In this document: in pieces, positions 1-9,540 of the stretch
How positions within the stretch are numbered: the first letter of the stretch is position 1
Layout of the letters: each line of letters opens with the position of its first letter
Origin: Seiridium cupressi
Taxonomy: Eukaryota; Ascomycota; Sordariomycetes; Amphisphaeriales; Sporocadaceae
Assembly (NCBI GenBank): GCA_036674765.1
Contig: JARVKI010000001.1
Span: forward strand, 620,001 to 684,000
Direction: 5' to 3'
Length of the DNA stretch: 64,000 bases
The notes under the pieces: generated by a model
The model's database searches: none
The model's input: only the letters and a program-made list of their open reading frames with translations
What the model was told of the DNA's origin: nothing
Position numbers and translations under genes: made by a program

Positions 1-525
1 AAGGTATTTCTAGCCATACAAGTAAGACATCATCATATGGTCATGAGGGGATCGTGGGGGAGTCTACTCACCACAAAGGATGTAAGGGATGAAGAAGATG
101 GAAAGGGCGATGTTGTATTTCACTCCACTCAGCTGCAATTCATCATTGAGCCCCTCGATTTTGGCATTGCCTGTAAAATAATTTTCATTATTGGTTTTTT
201 TTTTCTTTTTTTTTTTTTTTTTTTTTTTCAATTTGAACGTATGGATCTTCTCGCCACGAACCTATGTTAGAACGATCGAGATAGGACATCAAATAGAGAA
301 TCGTCAACATCGGGATGAGGCGAATATCAACCTTGAGAAGCCATGTTCATTAGTAATTGCTATCAACATAAATCGATCATAGCTTACCTTCCAGATTACG
401 CGCTTCCTTGCCTCCTCAGAAAAAGATACCAGGAACTCTGCGTCTTCTACGGTCAAAGCTGTGAGGTCATAACGAGGATCGATTCTGCTTTCGACATGAG
501 GAGGTTTCTCGATCTTCTGCTTCAT
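1..525 (-). CDS. MFS transporter, Dal5/allantoate permease-like (3' part outside window)
   Basis: This is the first part of a plasma-membrane permease of the anion:cation symporter (Dal5-like) family, which takes up organic anions such as allantoate, nicotinate or tricarboxylates. Four exons can be joined in frame on the minus strand: 525-388, 331-262, 170-72 and 9-1. Together they give the family's N-terminal cytoplasmic stretch ending RKRVIWKVDIRLIPML, the first membrane helix LTILYLMSYLDRSNIGNAK, then KIEGLNDELQLSG and a second helix running into CEIP. All introns have GT..AG ends; the second contains a long T tract (A tract on the coding strand). The frame is open upstream of the ATG at 525 until a stop, with no other Met. 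The gene is divergent from the dehydrogenase pseudogene at 1081 and may import the substrate of the neighbouring catabolic cluster (inference). The visible part has no lesion. Confidence 0.85.
195..228. repeat. poly-T tract, T10-C-T23
   Basis: Homopolymer run with one interrupting C. It lies inside an intron of the MFS permease gene, so on the coding strand it is a poly-A tract between the donor and a TTACAG acceptor. Confidence 0.9.
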
Positions 526-1080
526 ATCGGCAATCGTAAAAATTGCTGCAAGAACTTGGCCCAGCCTGGTCTTGATCTGATGTTATGAGATGCCCGGCAA
601 GAAGTACTAGCTGAATAGCGTACATGTGTTCACGTGGAAGAATGTAGACTTAGTGGAGATGAGCACATCCATATTTTCCCGGCCCTGGATTGATTTCACT
701 TAAACTTGCGGACCATCTTCACGCGTACCAGGGATTTGGACCTGGGGAGCCTGACACTCACACAGAACTCTGGGGCAGGACTATCATGCCCAGTCTGGGG
801 TGCGGTAGTCGCAGAGGTGCGGAGCGGCCGGGAAGCTTGGCCATGAGATATGAACCTACAATGTGCCTAGCTGCGGGGATGGACCTCTGGAAGTGTTCAT
901 TCTCGGCAGTAGGTAGCATCCTATGGAGGCCGCGGATTGAAACTGCCCGCAGCTTGAATTATTATCCAACACATACTCAATCATTGCCTGTATGAATAAA
1001 ATTAAGCTGGTCTGCGGTAAATGCATGAACGATAATTGCCGCTTTACACCAATCGACTTTGTTTAGTTTCTCGGTTTAAG
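526..1080. other. divergent intergenic region, permease / dehydrogenase pseudogene
   Basis: 555 bases between two divergent start codons. It should hold both promoters. CGG...CCG triplets occur near 825-833, the half-site type read by Zn2Cys6 regulators, but the spacing is not diagnostic. No convincing gene was seen. Confidence 0.5.
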
Positions 1081-2214
1081 ATGAAGCCCACAATCGCCGT
1101 TATTTCAATTGGTGAGATGGGTCTGGGGATCGCCCGGCTACTCAAAGCCCACGACTACCGCGTCGTCACCAACGTTAGCGATAGAAGGTTAGACCCCGTT
1201 ACCCCCCAAACTTCTTGGAATTTTCGAGGACTTAGCCATAACTCTAACCCCACTTCGGCAATGCTACCAAAGCACGAGTTACAACTCACGCCATAGACGC
1301 TATACGTAGTGACGTGGAGCTAGTCGAAGAAGCTGATTATGTTCTATCCATCGTTCCCCCTCGAGATGCACTCAACACGGCGCAGAGGATACAAGCAGCC
1401 GTAGTAGCATCCTCAAGGATATCCTCTGGCGGTAAGACACTCAGTTTTCTTGATCTGAACGCGGTGTCGCCTCAAACAGCTCGTCAGCTTGCAGACGTGT
1501 TCAATGATACGACTGGAGTCCGCTTTGTTGATGGTGTCATCAGTGGTGGCGTTCCGCAAGAGAGAGTTCCTACCAGTGAGGATAGCAAGGGCTCTGCATC
1601 ATGGCATTGCCTGACCCTGCTTCTTTGCGGCCCGAAACACGTGCAGGACACTGAGTTGGTGAGTGTCTTACATATGGAGCATATGAGCGAGACGATTGGC
1701 GCAGCCACAGCTGTGAAGATGTGCTTTGGAATGACCACAAAGGGCTTTATCGCCTTGGCAATTCAATCATTTACCACGGCACACCGCCTTGGAGTACTCG
1801 ATGAGCTTCAGGAATACTTAGGTAGGTACAAACCAGCTACCCTGAAGGCCGCACAGGATGGACTCGTGAGAATGCCGCATACTGCATACAGGTGGTACTT
1901 GGAGATGCTTGAGATGGGTGAGACTGCCTCCGAATATGGTGGGTTTGACAAGACTTTGTAAGAACAATCCATCGCCTACCCCATAGTACCACAAAAATTA
2001 TCTCACGAAATGCCGACTAACTTTATTTCGAAGTTTGGAGGGTGTCGCCGAATGCTATAGAATCATGAGTGAGGACACCATCTCATGATCAGAGTGGCCG
2101 AATGCACGGATACGTGGGAAGACTGTGGAAGATGTCGTCAAACTCATAAGTGAAGGCATTGATGCTAACAAGAGCAACAAATCGGATCATGCAGACGGTG
2201 ATCCTATCCCATGA
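1081..2214 (+). pseudogene. 6-phosphogluconate-dehydrogenase-fold oxidoreductase (DUF1932 type), apparently broken
   Basis: NAD(P)-dependent dehydrogenase of the 6PGDH/3-hydroxyisobutyrate superfamily. The N-terminus has the Rossmann motif ISIGEMGLGIARLL, then a strand ending VLSIVPP, the SGGVP substrate loop, and the C-terminal DUF1932 helices around IGAATAVKMCFGMTTKG. Two lesions are visible. (1) The first intron starts at a good donor (1188) and has a CTAAC branch site (1244), but homology restores the frame (NVSDRSNATKAR) only if it ends at 1258, where the acceptor reads GG instead of AG. (2) After a normal second intron (about 1958-2029) the frame meets TGA at 2086, followed in the same frame by a clear continuation, GKTVEDVVKLISEG, ending at 2214. 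Either a recent pseudogene, or a gene with a non-canonical acceptor and a shortened tail. It lies beside a second broken gene of the same cluster. Confidence 0.75.
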
Positions 2215-2687
2215 TAGGCGTGATTAGGAAAAACCGCTGCTACGTCCAGAGTTTTTCTTTCCATTGACACCAATATACACATTCTCCCCCAATCAAATTG
2301 TCCAGCTTACACCACATTTCCTTGCTAGATCAATATTGCCATTGCTGCTTGTATTGAACTTGAGCTCCAATTATCCGTGAGTGCGCACCTGGCACAGAAC
2401 AGAAGACTCTGTTTCTCATTTACACCACATCTTCCGCTTAGCCATTATATTTTTTCACTTCATTGCTCAGCCTACAAACTGTCACAGCTTGCCGACGCTG
2501 GAAGGTATAAAACCAGGCAGGGAAACCCCGTATTCCTATTGTGGAGCTCCCAAAGCCAATCGAGGTCGCGCGGGTGCTTGGAGTCTGCTGAGAATGAATT
2601 GCCAAACCTAGCATGTATATGACTTGATTGCTAGTCAGTCGGTAGTTCAAGAGCGGAACTATTCAAGCTCAGACCAGAATTTCCACC
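2215..2687. other. intergenic region upstream of the amidohydrolase pseudogene
   Basis: 473 bases with no gene seen; it holds the TATA-like site listed separately. Confidence 0.5.
2506..2512 (+). promoter_or_regulatory. TATA-like box (TATAAAA)
   Basis: A perfect TATAAAA lies 175 bases before the ATG of the amidohydrolase pseudogene at 2688, a normal distance for a fungal core promoter. It suggests the gene was once well expressed. Confidence 0.4.
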
Positions 2688-3673
2688 ATGCCAGGATCAC
2701 AAACAGTCAATATCCCTGAAGGTGCTTGAGATGCTCATATCCACGTATCCGAGCCCGAACGTTTCGCTTATGGACTCCCATGCTCATACACGCCGAAAGG
2801 CGCAGCGTTGAAGGAATACCCTTTTTCATTTAAAAGAACTACGAACAATTCAGTAGTACAAGCTACCGTTCAAGGGCATGGTCCCGAACCACTTCTTGCG
2901 GTCCTTGATAATAACGCAAAGCCTGCACCATGCACAGGCGTTCGAGGGCTCACAATTTTGGATCCTACCACCTCCTCGGATGCCGAGCTGGATGCTCTAT
3001 ATGCTGCTGGCGTGCGTGGCGTGCGACTGCACGAGGTGAAATGGGGGACATGGCGATGATAGTGGATTTGGGGCCATTGCGGGCAAAATCAAGACGTCAG
3101 CTGATAGAGTCGCGCGGCTCGGCTGTGTCGTGGATGCCTTCACCGATATTCATACGTGGGCTGCATTAGATCACCTGATCCGAAACGAGTTGGACCCAAG
3201 AGTAAAACTCGTAGCCGATCACTTCGGTAAGGTAACACCTGGCGATGAGAAGCTCGACGAGTTCCAAGTATTCTTGAAGCTGATCAGAGATGGATATATA
3301 TACGTGAAACTATCAGGGTTTGAACGTCTATACCATGGACACGAGGCTGGCATCGATTCTCTAGAGCCTAGTGCGAAAGCGATCATCGAAGCTGGGTTGG
3401 AATGAATCCTTTACGGATCAGGTAAGTCCAACTTGTAATATTTTGCCAGCCAGTGACAAAAGCAGCATACTAATGCTTTAATTGCAGATTGGCCTCATAC
3501 TCAACTTGGCGTATCACGAAAAGAAAAAAACAGATGAGCAAAAACTCAATGAAGTGGAAGGATTCCGAGATGTCGACAATGTACTTCATATAAAGAAACT
3601 GAGGGCATGGGTTCAGGATGAGCAGACATGGATTACCTTATGGCGGGAGAATCCCCAACGCCTTTTCCAATAG
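2688..3673 (+). pseudogene. amidohydrolase-2 (LigI/lactonase-like), broken by two stops and two frameshifts
   Basis: Remnant of a TIM-barrel metal-dependent hydrolase of the Amidohydro_2 family, which includes 2-pyrone-4,6-dicarboxylate lactonase. Family marks survive in order: the metal site DAHIHV near the start, GVRGLTILDP, GVRGVRLHEVKWG, TDIHTW, VADHFGKV, and the closing YGSDWPHTQLG with its metal-binding Asp. The frame is broken at least four times: TGA at 2727 where the family has Trp just before DAHIH; one extra G in the G run 3043-3047 (needed to pass from KWG to HGDDSGFG); TGA at 3403 again in place of Trp (GLE-stop-ILYGSD); and one extra A in the A run 3524-3530. One normal intron (about 3421-3487, GTAAGT..TTGCAG) is retained. 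Two lesions are homopolymer indels and could be sequencing errors; the two nonsense changes are harder to explain that way. Confidence 0.85.
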
Positions 3674-4207
3674 CAAACTGGGCCGGTTTGCTACGGCAAG
3701 GGTTATAAGAGTAATAATCCTAAGAGTAACACATGTGTATCTTAGCTTTAAATTTACTAGATACTTACGCTGTGGTCATCGATGCGCTTATTGTCTGCCG
3801 TTTGTTTTTGGAGTTGTAGTGTGTGGTTAACTAGACTCGAAGGCGTCATTCCATGGTTATAATGGCCCCAAAATCGACCAAACCACAGTAGAAGTTTGAC
3901 AAAATATATGTTGCCTGACTTGTGATTGACTTTTGATTCCATGATCCTGTTTCCCCGCTCATTCTACTAAGACCCCCAAGCTGAATAAGTCATATGCAGA
4001 GTCACTCACCTGGGTTTCCATGATAAGACAAGAATCTAACCCTCTATAGGGAAACCCTCACGGGCTCTTCTGAAGCCGGGTTTCTCAAACGAGGCTATAT
4101 CGAGGCTCGTATTTAATGAGCAAAGATAGACAAGAACAACGCCAACCAATAAGAACCAAATCTCGGTGTATCTATTGCCTTATTCAGTCTGTCTAGGTGT
4201 GGCTTGT
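3674..4207. other. intergenic, convergent 3' ends
   Basis: 534 AT-rich bases between the tail of the amidohydrolase pseudogene and the tail of the flavoprotein gene. No gene or repeat seen. Confidence 0.5.
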
Positions 4208-5845
4208 TCATAAACGTGCTGAAATCGTTTCCTCATTCCTCGTCGTTCCGGACCGGCCATGTACAATCTCGGCGGCACTTTTGCCTGCTTTCCGGCCGAA
4301 TACAGCGCCCGACGTAAGGCCACTGCCTCCTGGGTAGTTCTGATAGAAGAGACCACCGACCATTTCACCACAACAGAAAACTCCTGGTACTGTCTTTCCG
4401 GTTAGGTTAGAGATGACGCCCGACGTCTTGGGATCGACGGCGAGACCTCCAAATGTGAATGTGACACCGCACCTCACACGAACCGCCATATATGGACCTT
4501 TGGTTAGCGGAAGAGCCCAGTTCGACTTTGGAATATTCAGCTTCTTTTTCGATGACTGAGTCGAGATCCCGTCCTTCACTGCCGGGTCCCATTTCTTTCC
4601 ATTGTTTTCCAGTTGGAAAAGCTTCACAGCCTCATTGTATTCCTTGACCTCCTCTACGAATCGTCCTGGATTCTCCAACCCAGCCTTCGCACAGTTCGCT
4701 GCGAGCTCTTCTATTGTCGCACCATGGATCTTCTCCACAACCTCGTCTCTATACTCCTCGCTACGCAACCACGGGATACCTTCTGAGTCCCATATTTGAA
4801 AGGCAGTGCCCCCGGGTTGGCCCAGGATGGCCTTACCAAACTTCGCGTATGTATAATTTCGCAGATCGCTGCCTTCATCGAAGAAGCGCTCGCCTTGGGT
4901 GTTCAATGTAATTCCCAAAGGATAGCCAGATTTCGTGAACTCGTTGGATATAATACGGTCCCCGGTGTTTTGGGGCGAGTTGGCATCCCAAGCAGTTGCG
5001 TGACAGCCTGACCAATGGCCCGCCTGCTTCGCCGCGATATCCCGCATGGCGATCTCCAAGACTTCGCCAGTATTGTACGGCGTCCCACGGACGTGAGCCA
5101 AATCCCAGCCATGGCCCAGATATTGAGCCCGCATTCGCGGATTTGCCTCAAATCCACCAGCAGCTAGAACAATGGCTGCAGCCTGAATTTCAGCCTCATC
5201 ACCTGTCGCTAGCTCGGCCACAAGAGATGAGAAAGTACCGGTCCGCGGGTCGAGGTTGATCTTCTTAGCTGCGATGGAATGCCACACCACAACACCGAGA
5301 CGCTTGCAGGCGGCCTGGTGATCTTGAACCAGGCCCTTGCCGCCATCGTCCGTCTTGAGACACATGCCCCCCCAGAACTTGTGTCGTCCGTTGACCTTGT
5401 AAGCTTGGCGATTGAAGCTCAACTGGAACCGAACGCCATGCCCTGCTAGCCACCTGATTGTGGCGTTCGACTCATCTACCAAAGTCTCTCCGAGGGCCTT
5501 GTCAAAACGGCCATCCGTCACCCGATGCATGTCATGCAGAAAATCCTCCCGTGTGTAGGGATCCAGGTCGATCTGCCGTGCCAAGTTGGCATCAACATTG
5601 TTGATTATCGGCAAAACGTCCTTGAGCCCATCATGAACTATGCGCATTGCGCCGGCTGTGAAGTATGAGTTGCCACCAGCCCATTCCTCTGGACATTTGT
5701 CAATGAGCAGGACACGATGCCCAGAATTGGGGCCGAGAGACTCGGCGGCGGATATTGCAGCACTGTATCCTGCATTTCCAGCACCAACTACAATGACCTC
5801 GAATTTGTGGCCTTGGCTGCCAGGACGCTGAAGTTGAGCCGGCAT
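4208..5845 (-). CDS. FAD-dependent dehydrogenase, tricarballylate dehydrogenase (TcuA)-like
   Basis: Flavoprotein of the succinate dehydrogenase/fumarate reductase family, 545 residues in one uninterrupted exon. The ADP-binding motif VVGAGNAGYSAAISAAE is at residues about 19-35, with the matching acidic end of strand 2 at LLIDKCP. GGNSYFTAGAMR and FWGGMC follow, then AAAIVLAAGGFEANPRMRAQ. The C-terminal FAD-closing segment GVFCCGEMVGGLFYQNYPGG resembles TcuA, which oxidises tricarballylate to cis-aconitate. Relatives include ketosteroid dehydrogenases, so the substrate is inferred only. The last three residues are ARL, which fits the peroxisomal PTS1 consensus. The gene is intact although its neighbour on the 3' side is broken. 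The ATG at 5845 gives a short lead before the FAD motif, as usual in the family. Confidence 0.85.
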   Translation of the reverse strand: MPAQLQRPGSQGHKFEVIVVGAGNAGYSAAISAAESLGPNSGHRVLLIDKCPEEWAGGNSYFTAGAMRIVHDGLKDVLPIINNVDANLARQIDLDPYTREDFLHDMHRVTDGRFDKALGETLVDESNATIRWLAGHGVRFQLSFNRQAYKVNGRHKFWGGMCLKTDDGGKGLVQDHQAACKRLGVVVWHSIAAKKINLDPRTGTFSSLVAELATGDEAEIQAAAIVLAAGGFEANPRMRAQYLGHGWDLAHVRGTPYNTGEVLEIAMRDIAAKQAGHWSGCHATAWDANSPQNTGDRIISNEFTKSGYPLGITLNTQGERFFDEGSDLRNYTYAKFGKAILGQPGGTAFQIWDSEGIPWLRSEEYRDEVVEKIHGATIEELAANCAKAGLENPGRFVEEVKEYNEAVKLFQLENNGKKWDPAVKDGISTQSSKKKLNIPKSNWALPLTKGPYMAVRVRCGVTFTFGGLAVDPKTSGVISNLTGKTVPGVFCCGEMVGGLFYQNYPGGSGLTSGAVFGRKAGKSAAEIVHGRSGTTRNEETISARL

Positions 5846-6693
5846 CGCGACAAGTCACCGGGGCGAGGAAAATTTACTATAGATTGCAACGACGCGCGTG
5901 GTGAGAGATGGCTCAACTGCTGCCAATTATGGATTTCGTGTTTAGCTTTAATGTTTCAGTCTACCCCCGGATAGCGATCGTTGAAGGGATGCCGCCTCCG
6001 TAAACTCGCCTGGTCTCCGTTGCTGCGGTTATTTGAGATTCCGTCATGGCACGATGACTGCCTCGCTATGTGGAGGCGAATCATTAGTGATGATCAATGA
6101 GCCGGAATGTGAGTGTCCGTAGCGGTTCCCACGGCGTACAGCACCCGCGTCCCACTAATTTCCCCGCCTGAAGCTACGAGCTGGTGCGCTATGGCAACTC
6201 CCACTCAAGGCATTGTGAATCGTGGCTACATTACAGAATCGCTACAATCAATCAAATACATACCAGTTGACATGGCTGAAGATAGTGGGGGAATAGGACG
6301 AAGAGATTTCTTGCACTAGACGTTCATGTCCATTGCGAAAGGATCCAATGAATGTAATTATATCCTTGATTCTCGCGGTCGTAAATGTAAAACACGAAAG
6401 GGCTTTGAGAGATTGCCTCGAATGATTAGAAACGAATATATTGTGCTGTACAAATGTGAAGATACAAAGATCATCTGTGAATGCAGGGTGAAGCATGGGG
6501 GAGAAGGTTGCCACTGGAGGTGGCGCACCCACCTACTCCAGCTCACAATATAGCTGGATCATCTCATATATGACAGTATATGATGAAGCATGCATTTAAG
6601 TGGAATGGTTGTGATTACAGCTTGCCATTCACAAGACAAATCCGGCTATATGTTGTGGAAATTGCAGGTTTGAGAACCTAGTCATCCATTGAT
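5846..6693. other. intergenic, flavoprotein promoter side
   Basis: 848 bases. It should contain the promoter of the minus-strand flavoprotein gene and the 3' end of the minus-strand quinone oxidoreductase. A short open frame at 6326-6553 has no family marks and is not called. Confidence 0.5.
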
Positions 6694-7866
6694 CTAATCA
6701 ACCACACAAATAAGCTTGCCCGCGTTCACATTGGCCTCCATCCTCTTATGCGCCTCTCCAACTTGTTTCCATGAGAACACTTTATCGACTGTTATTCGCA
6801 TGCTTCCGTCTGCAAGGCCGGGGAGAGCAAGGTCCACGAACCGATCACGAAGCTCTCTCTGATACTCCTTACTCCTCGTGCGTAATGTCGTGGCCATAAC
6901 CCAGATTCTCTTGTTCATCAGCTTCCGCAGATTGAACTCATCGATGGCGCCACCACTCATGAGCGCGACAAGCACAATGCGTGAGTCCATGGCTAGCGAG
7001 GCAATGTTCCGATCCCAATAGTCGCGGCCTACGAGATCGATAATCAGGTCGACGCCGCGACCATCCGTTTCCCGTGCAACCACGTTTGCGAAATCCTCTC
7101 CTGTCTTGTAGTTACAGGCGAAGTCGGCGCCCAACGATTTGCAAACCTTAGTCTTTGCATCTGTCCCAGCTGTGGTAAATACCCTTTTGGCGCCTCCGTG
7201 CTTGGCTACTTGTATCACCGCTTGGCCCACTCCTGACGCTCCAGCGTGCACAATTACATCTTGCCCAGGCTCTAATCTTCCGACTAGATGAACTGCTTGG
7301 ATAGCTGTGAAGTATGTCTACACCACCTGATTAGCATATTGGTTTAAATTGGGTTTGGAGCACCGGACGCCTGACCTCAGGAATTCCGGCTGCTGTTTCG
7401 AAGTCTAGAGATGACGGCTTATGCATAAGCATGTTTTCAGATACAGCAATTAATTCGGCGTACTGCCTTCATGTTAGGCAACATGCATACGCAAAGACAT
7501 GATACTCAGACTCACAGCACTGCCATATGCCAATCCAAAGACCTTATCACCAACCTTGAAGTCCCCCTTACCTGGCAGATACCATCAGCATGGCATATTT
7601 CGAATATGATAAGGGAGTTTGTACTCACATTTGGGTCCGATTTTGCAAACGATGCCACTAAACTCAACACCCATAATGTCTCCAGAGTCTGTTAGCAGCG
7701 GATAGGGATATTTATCCTCACGCTGCATTATGTCCATGCGATTGAGTCCAAATGCCTTGATCGTGACGAGCAACTGGCCTGGCCCTGCCGCAGGGTCCGG
7801 CTCATTATCGTGTATATACAGGGCATCGGCATCTCTTTTGCCATTCTTTACTCTGACTGCTCTCAT
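6694..7866 (-). CDS. NADPH:quinone oxidoreductase-like MDR alcohol dehydrogenase
   Basis: Zinc-independent medium-chain reductase of the quinone oxidoreductase type; likely reduces an enone or quinone with NADPH in the cytosol. Four exons join cleanly: 7866-7629, 7571-7516, 7462-7376 and 7317-6694 (334 residues). The GroES-like N-terminus shows FGLNRMDIMQR and the Gly-rich GVEFSGIV. The nucleotide-binding domain starts at DVIVHAGASGVGQAVIQVAK (the AxGxVG class motif) followed by GADFACNYKTGEDF. The third exon's acceptor must be the second AG (GGCAG) because the first would put a stop in frame. No zinc-ligand cluster is visible. The gene is divergent from the class II aldolase, with 419 bases between starts, so the two may be co-regulated. 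Intact. Confidence 0.88.
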
Positions 7867-8285
7867 TTTACCGATTTTGCCCTTGAGTTCTCTGTGTAAT
7901 TTCGATTTTTATGGCTGTAGCTCGTTATCCAGCCAATACCTTGTGTAGTTTGTACATCCATATAAGCTTGGCTATACTACATGTATGCAAAGAGCGGGAT
8001 CCTCCGTCCCGACCCTTTACCCCACGCTATATGGGAGCCGGGTCCCTTCTCTCCGCACTGTTAGAATCCCTAGAGAAACCGCATCCAGATCGGCGGCAAC
8101 TGGCCGGCGCCAATAACTGGTCAATGGTCACTTGACTTTTGCTGTCTGGAGATTGATAAGCAGTCCATCCGATAAGCCTTATAGGGAGACGAAGTGTGGA
8201 AGCAATTATCCTCAACGAAGCCAACAAGTCTCAGAGAAACAAATACTTTATCATCGTCTTGCGCTTTGAGTATAGCAACCTTACC
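7867..8285. promoter_or_regulatory. shared divergent promoter, oxidoreductase / aldolase
   Basis: 419 bases between two divergent intact genes of the cluster. A CGG...CCG pair lies at 8094-8106 (seven bases between the triplets), with another CGG directly before it at 8091. This is a possible site for the Zn2Cys6 regulator encoded at 9541-11961, by analogy only. Confidence 0.4.
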
Positions 8286-9272
8286 ATGGCACCTGGAGCT
8301 ACCATCACCGAGCTTGAGCATCAATCCACACTCAACCCTCTCAACCAAAAGCCTGTCGGTCCCCCTTCTGCGGACAAAAAGGAGGACTCGTTCTTCGAAG
8401 ACGTCCACTTCTTTGGCGACAAAGATGGAAACATCATCATTCGATCTCCTCCCAAGTTTGCAAATGTCGATGATGAGCTCGAGTACAAGAAGCAGCACCT
8501 GGCCGCCGCTTTCAGAGTGTTCGCCAAGCAGGGATTCGACGAGGGTGTGGCCGGACATATCTCCCTGAGGGATCCTCGCAACCCAGGTGAGCTTCCCTCC
8601 CAGACGAACGAAACTCATGCGCATGCTGTTTGCCACTGATACTGATTTGTAGAGCACTTTTGGATTAACCCTCTGAGCAAGCACTTCTCACAGATCAAGG
8701 TCAGCGACTTGGTCCTTGTCAACGAAAATGGAGAAGTCCAACCCGGCGGCGCACAATACCCCATTAACGGCCCCGCCTTCGCCATTCATTCCGAGATCCA
8801 TAAGGCACGGCCTGACCTGAACGCCGCATGCCACGCGCACTCAGTCTACGGCAAGGCGTTCTCGTGCTTCGGCCGTGTCATCGAGCCACTCTACCAGGAT
8901 GCTATACGGTTCTACAACGACCTGAGCGTTTACAATGCGTATGGCGGCACCGTCGTATCAACCGAGGAGGGCCGGCGCATTGCCAAAGCATTAGGACCAA
9001 AGGATCGTAGCATCATCCTGCGAAACCACGGAATAATCACCTGCGGATCAACTGTGGACGAGGCGGCATTCTTGTTCATTTCTCTCGATCGTTGCTGCCA
9101 CTCTCAGTTGCTTGCTAATGCGGCCGCTGGGCCTGGGTGGGAGAAGGTTTACATCGAGAAGGATATTGCGGAGATGACGCACAAGAAGAGCGGGAACCCA
9201 AGCAAAATGTGGCTGGCGTTCCAGCCATATTACGACCAGATTGTCGCGGAAACTCCCGATTTTTTGCAGTGA
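8286..9272 (+). CDS. class II aldolase/adducin family protein
   Basis: Zinc-type class II aldolase/adducin head domain protein. Two exons, 8286-8586 and 8653-9272, joined at a GTGAGC..TTGTAG intron, give about 306 residues. The order of motifs is typical: FRVFAKQGFDEGVAGHISLRDP, EHFWINP, SDLVLVNENGEV, the metal-binding pair CHAHSVYGKAFS, and the third histidine in RSIILRNHGIITCG. Fungal members are often annotated as decarboxylase/aldolase-like with unknown substrate; bacterial relatives cleave phosphorylated sugars, and some members decarboxylate. Here the company of a flavoprotein, a lactonase-like hydrolase and a maleylacetate reductase suggests a carbon-carbon cleaving or decarboxylating step in acid catabolism (inference). 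The gene ends 269 bases from the convergent regulator gene. Intact. Confidence 0.88.
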
Positions 9273-9540
9273 AGTTCAAGGCTAACCACGAGAAAGATAC
9301 CATAAGTGAGTTACGACCCCCCACAGAAAGAAGAAACACAATGAGGTTCGGTGCTATAATACAACAAAAATTTGCATTCAGTGATACCGAAGGTCTACCA
9401 CCTAGATTCTCATTTTGCTGGAGAACTTGTTAACCAATCAAATCAAAATACCCGTGCTTCATTGCACCAATAAGTAATAAAATATGATTGAATGATGTGT
9501 CTCGACTACGGGCAAGTCTATAGATAATATATTCAAGGCT

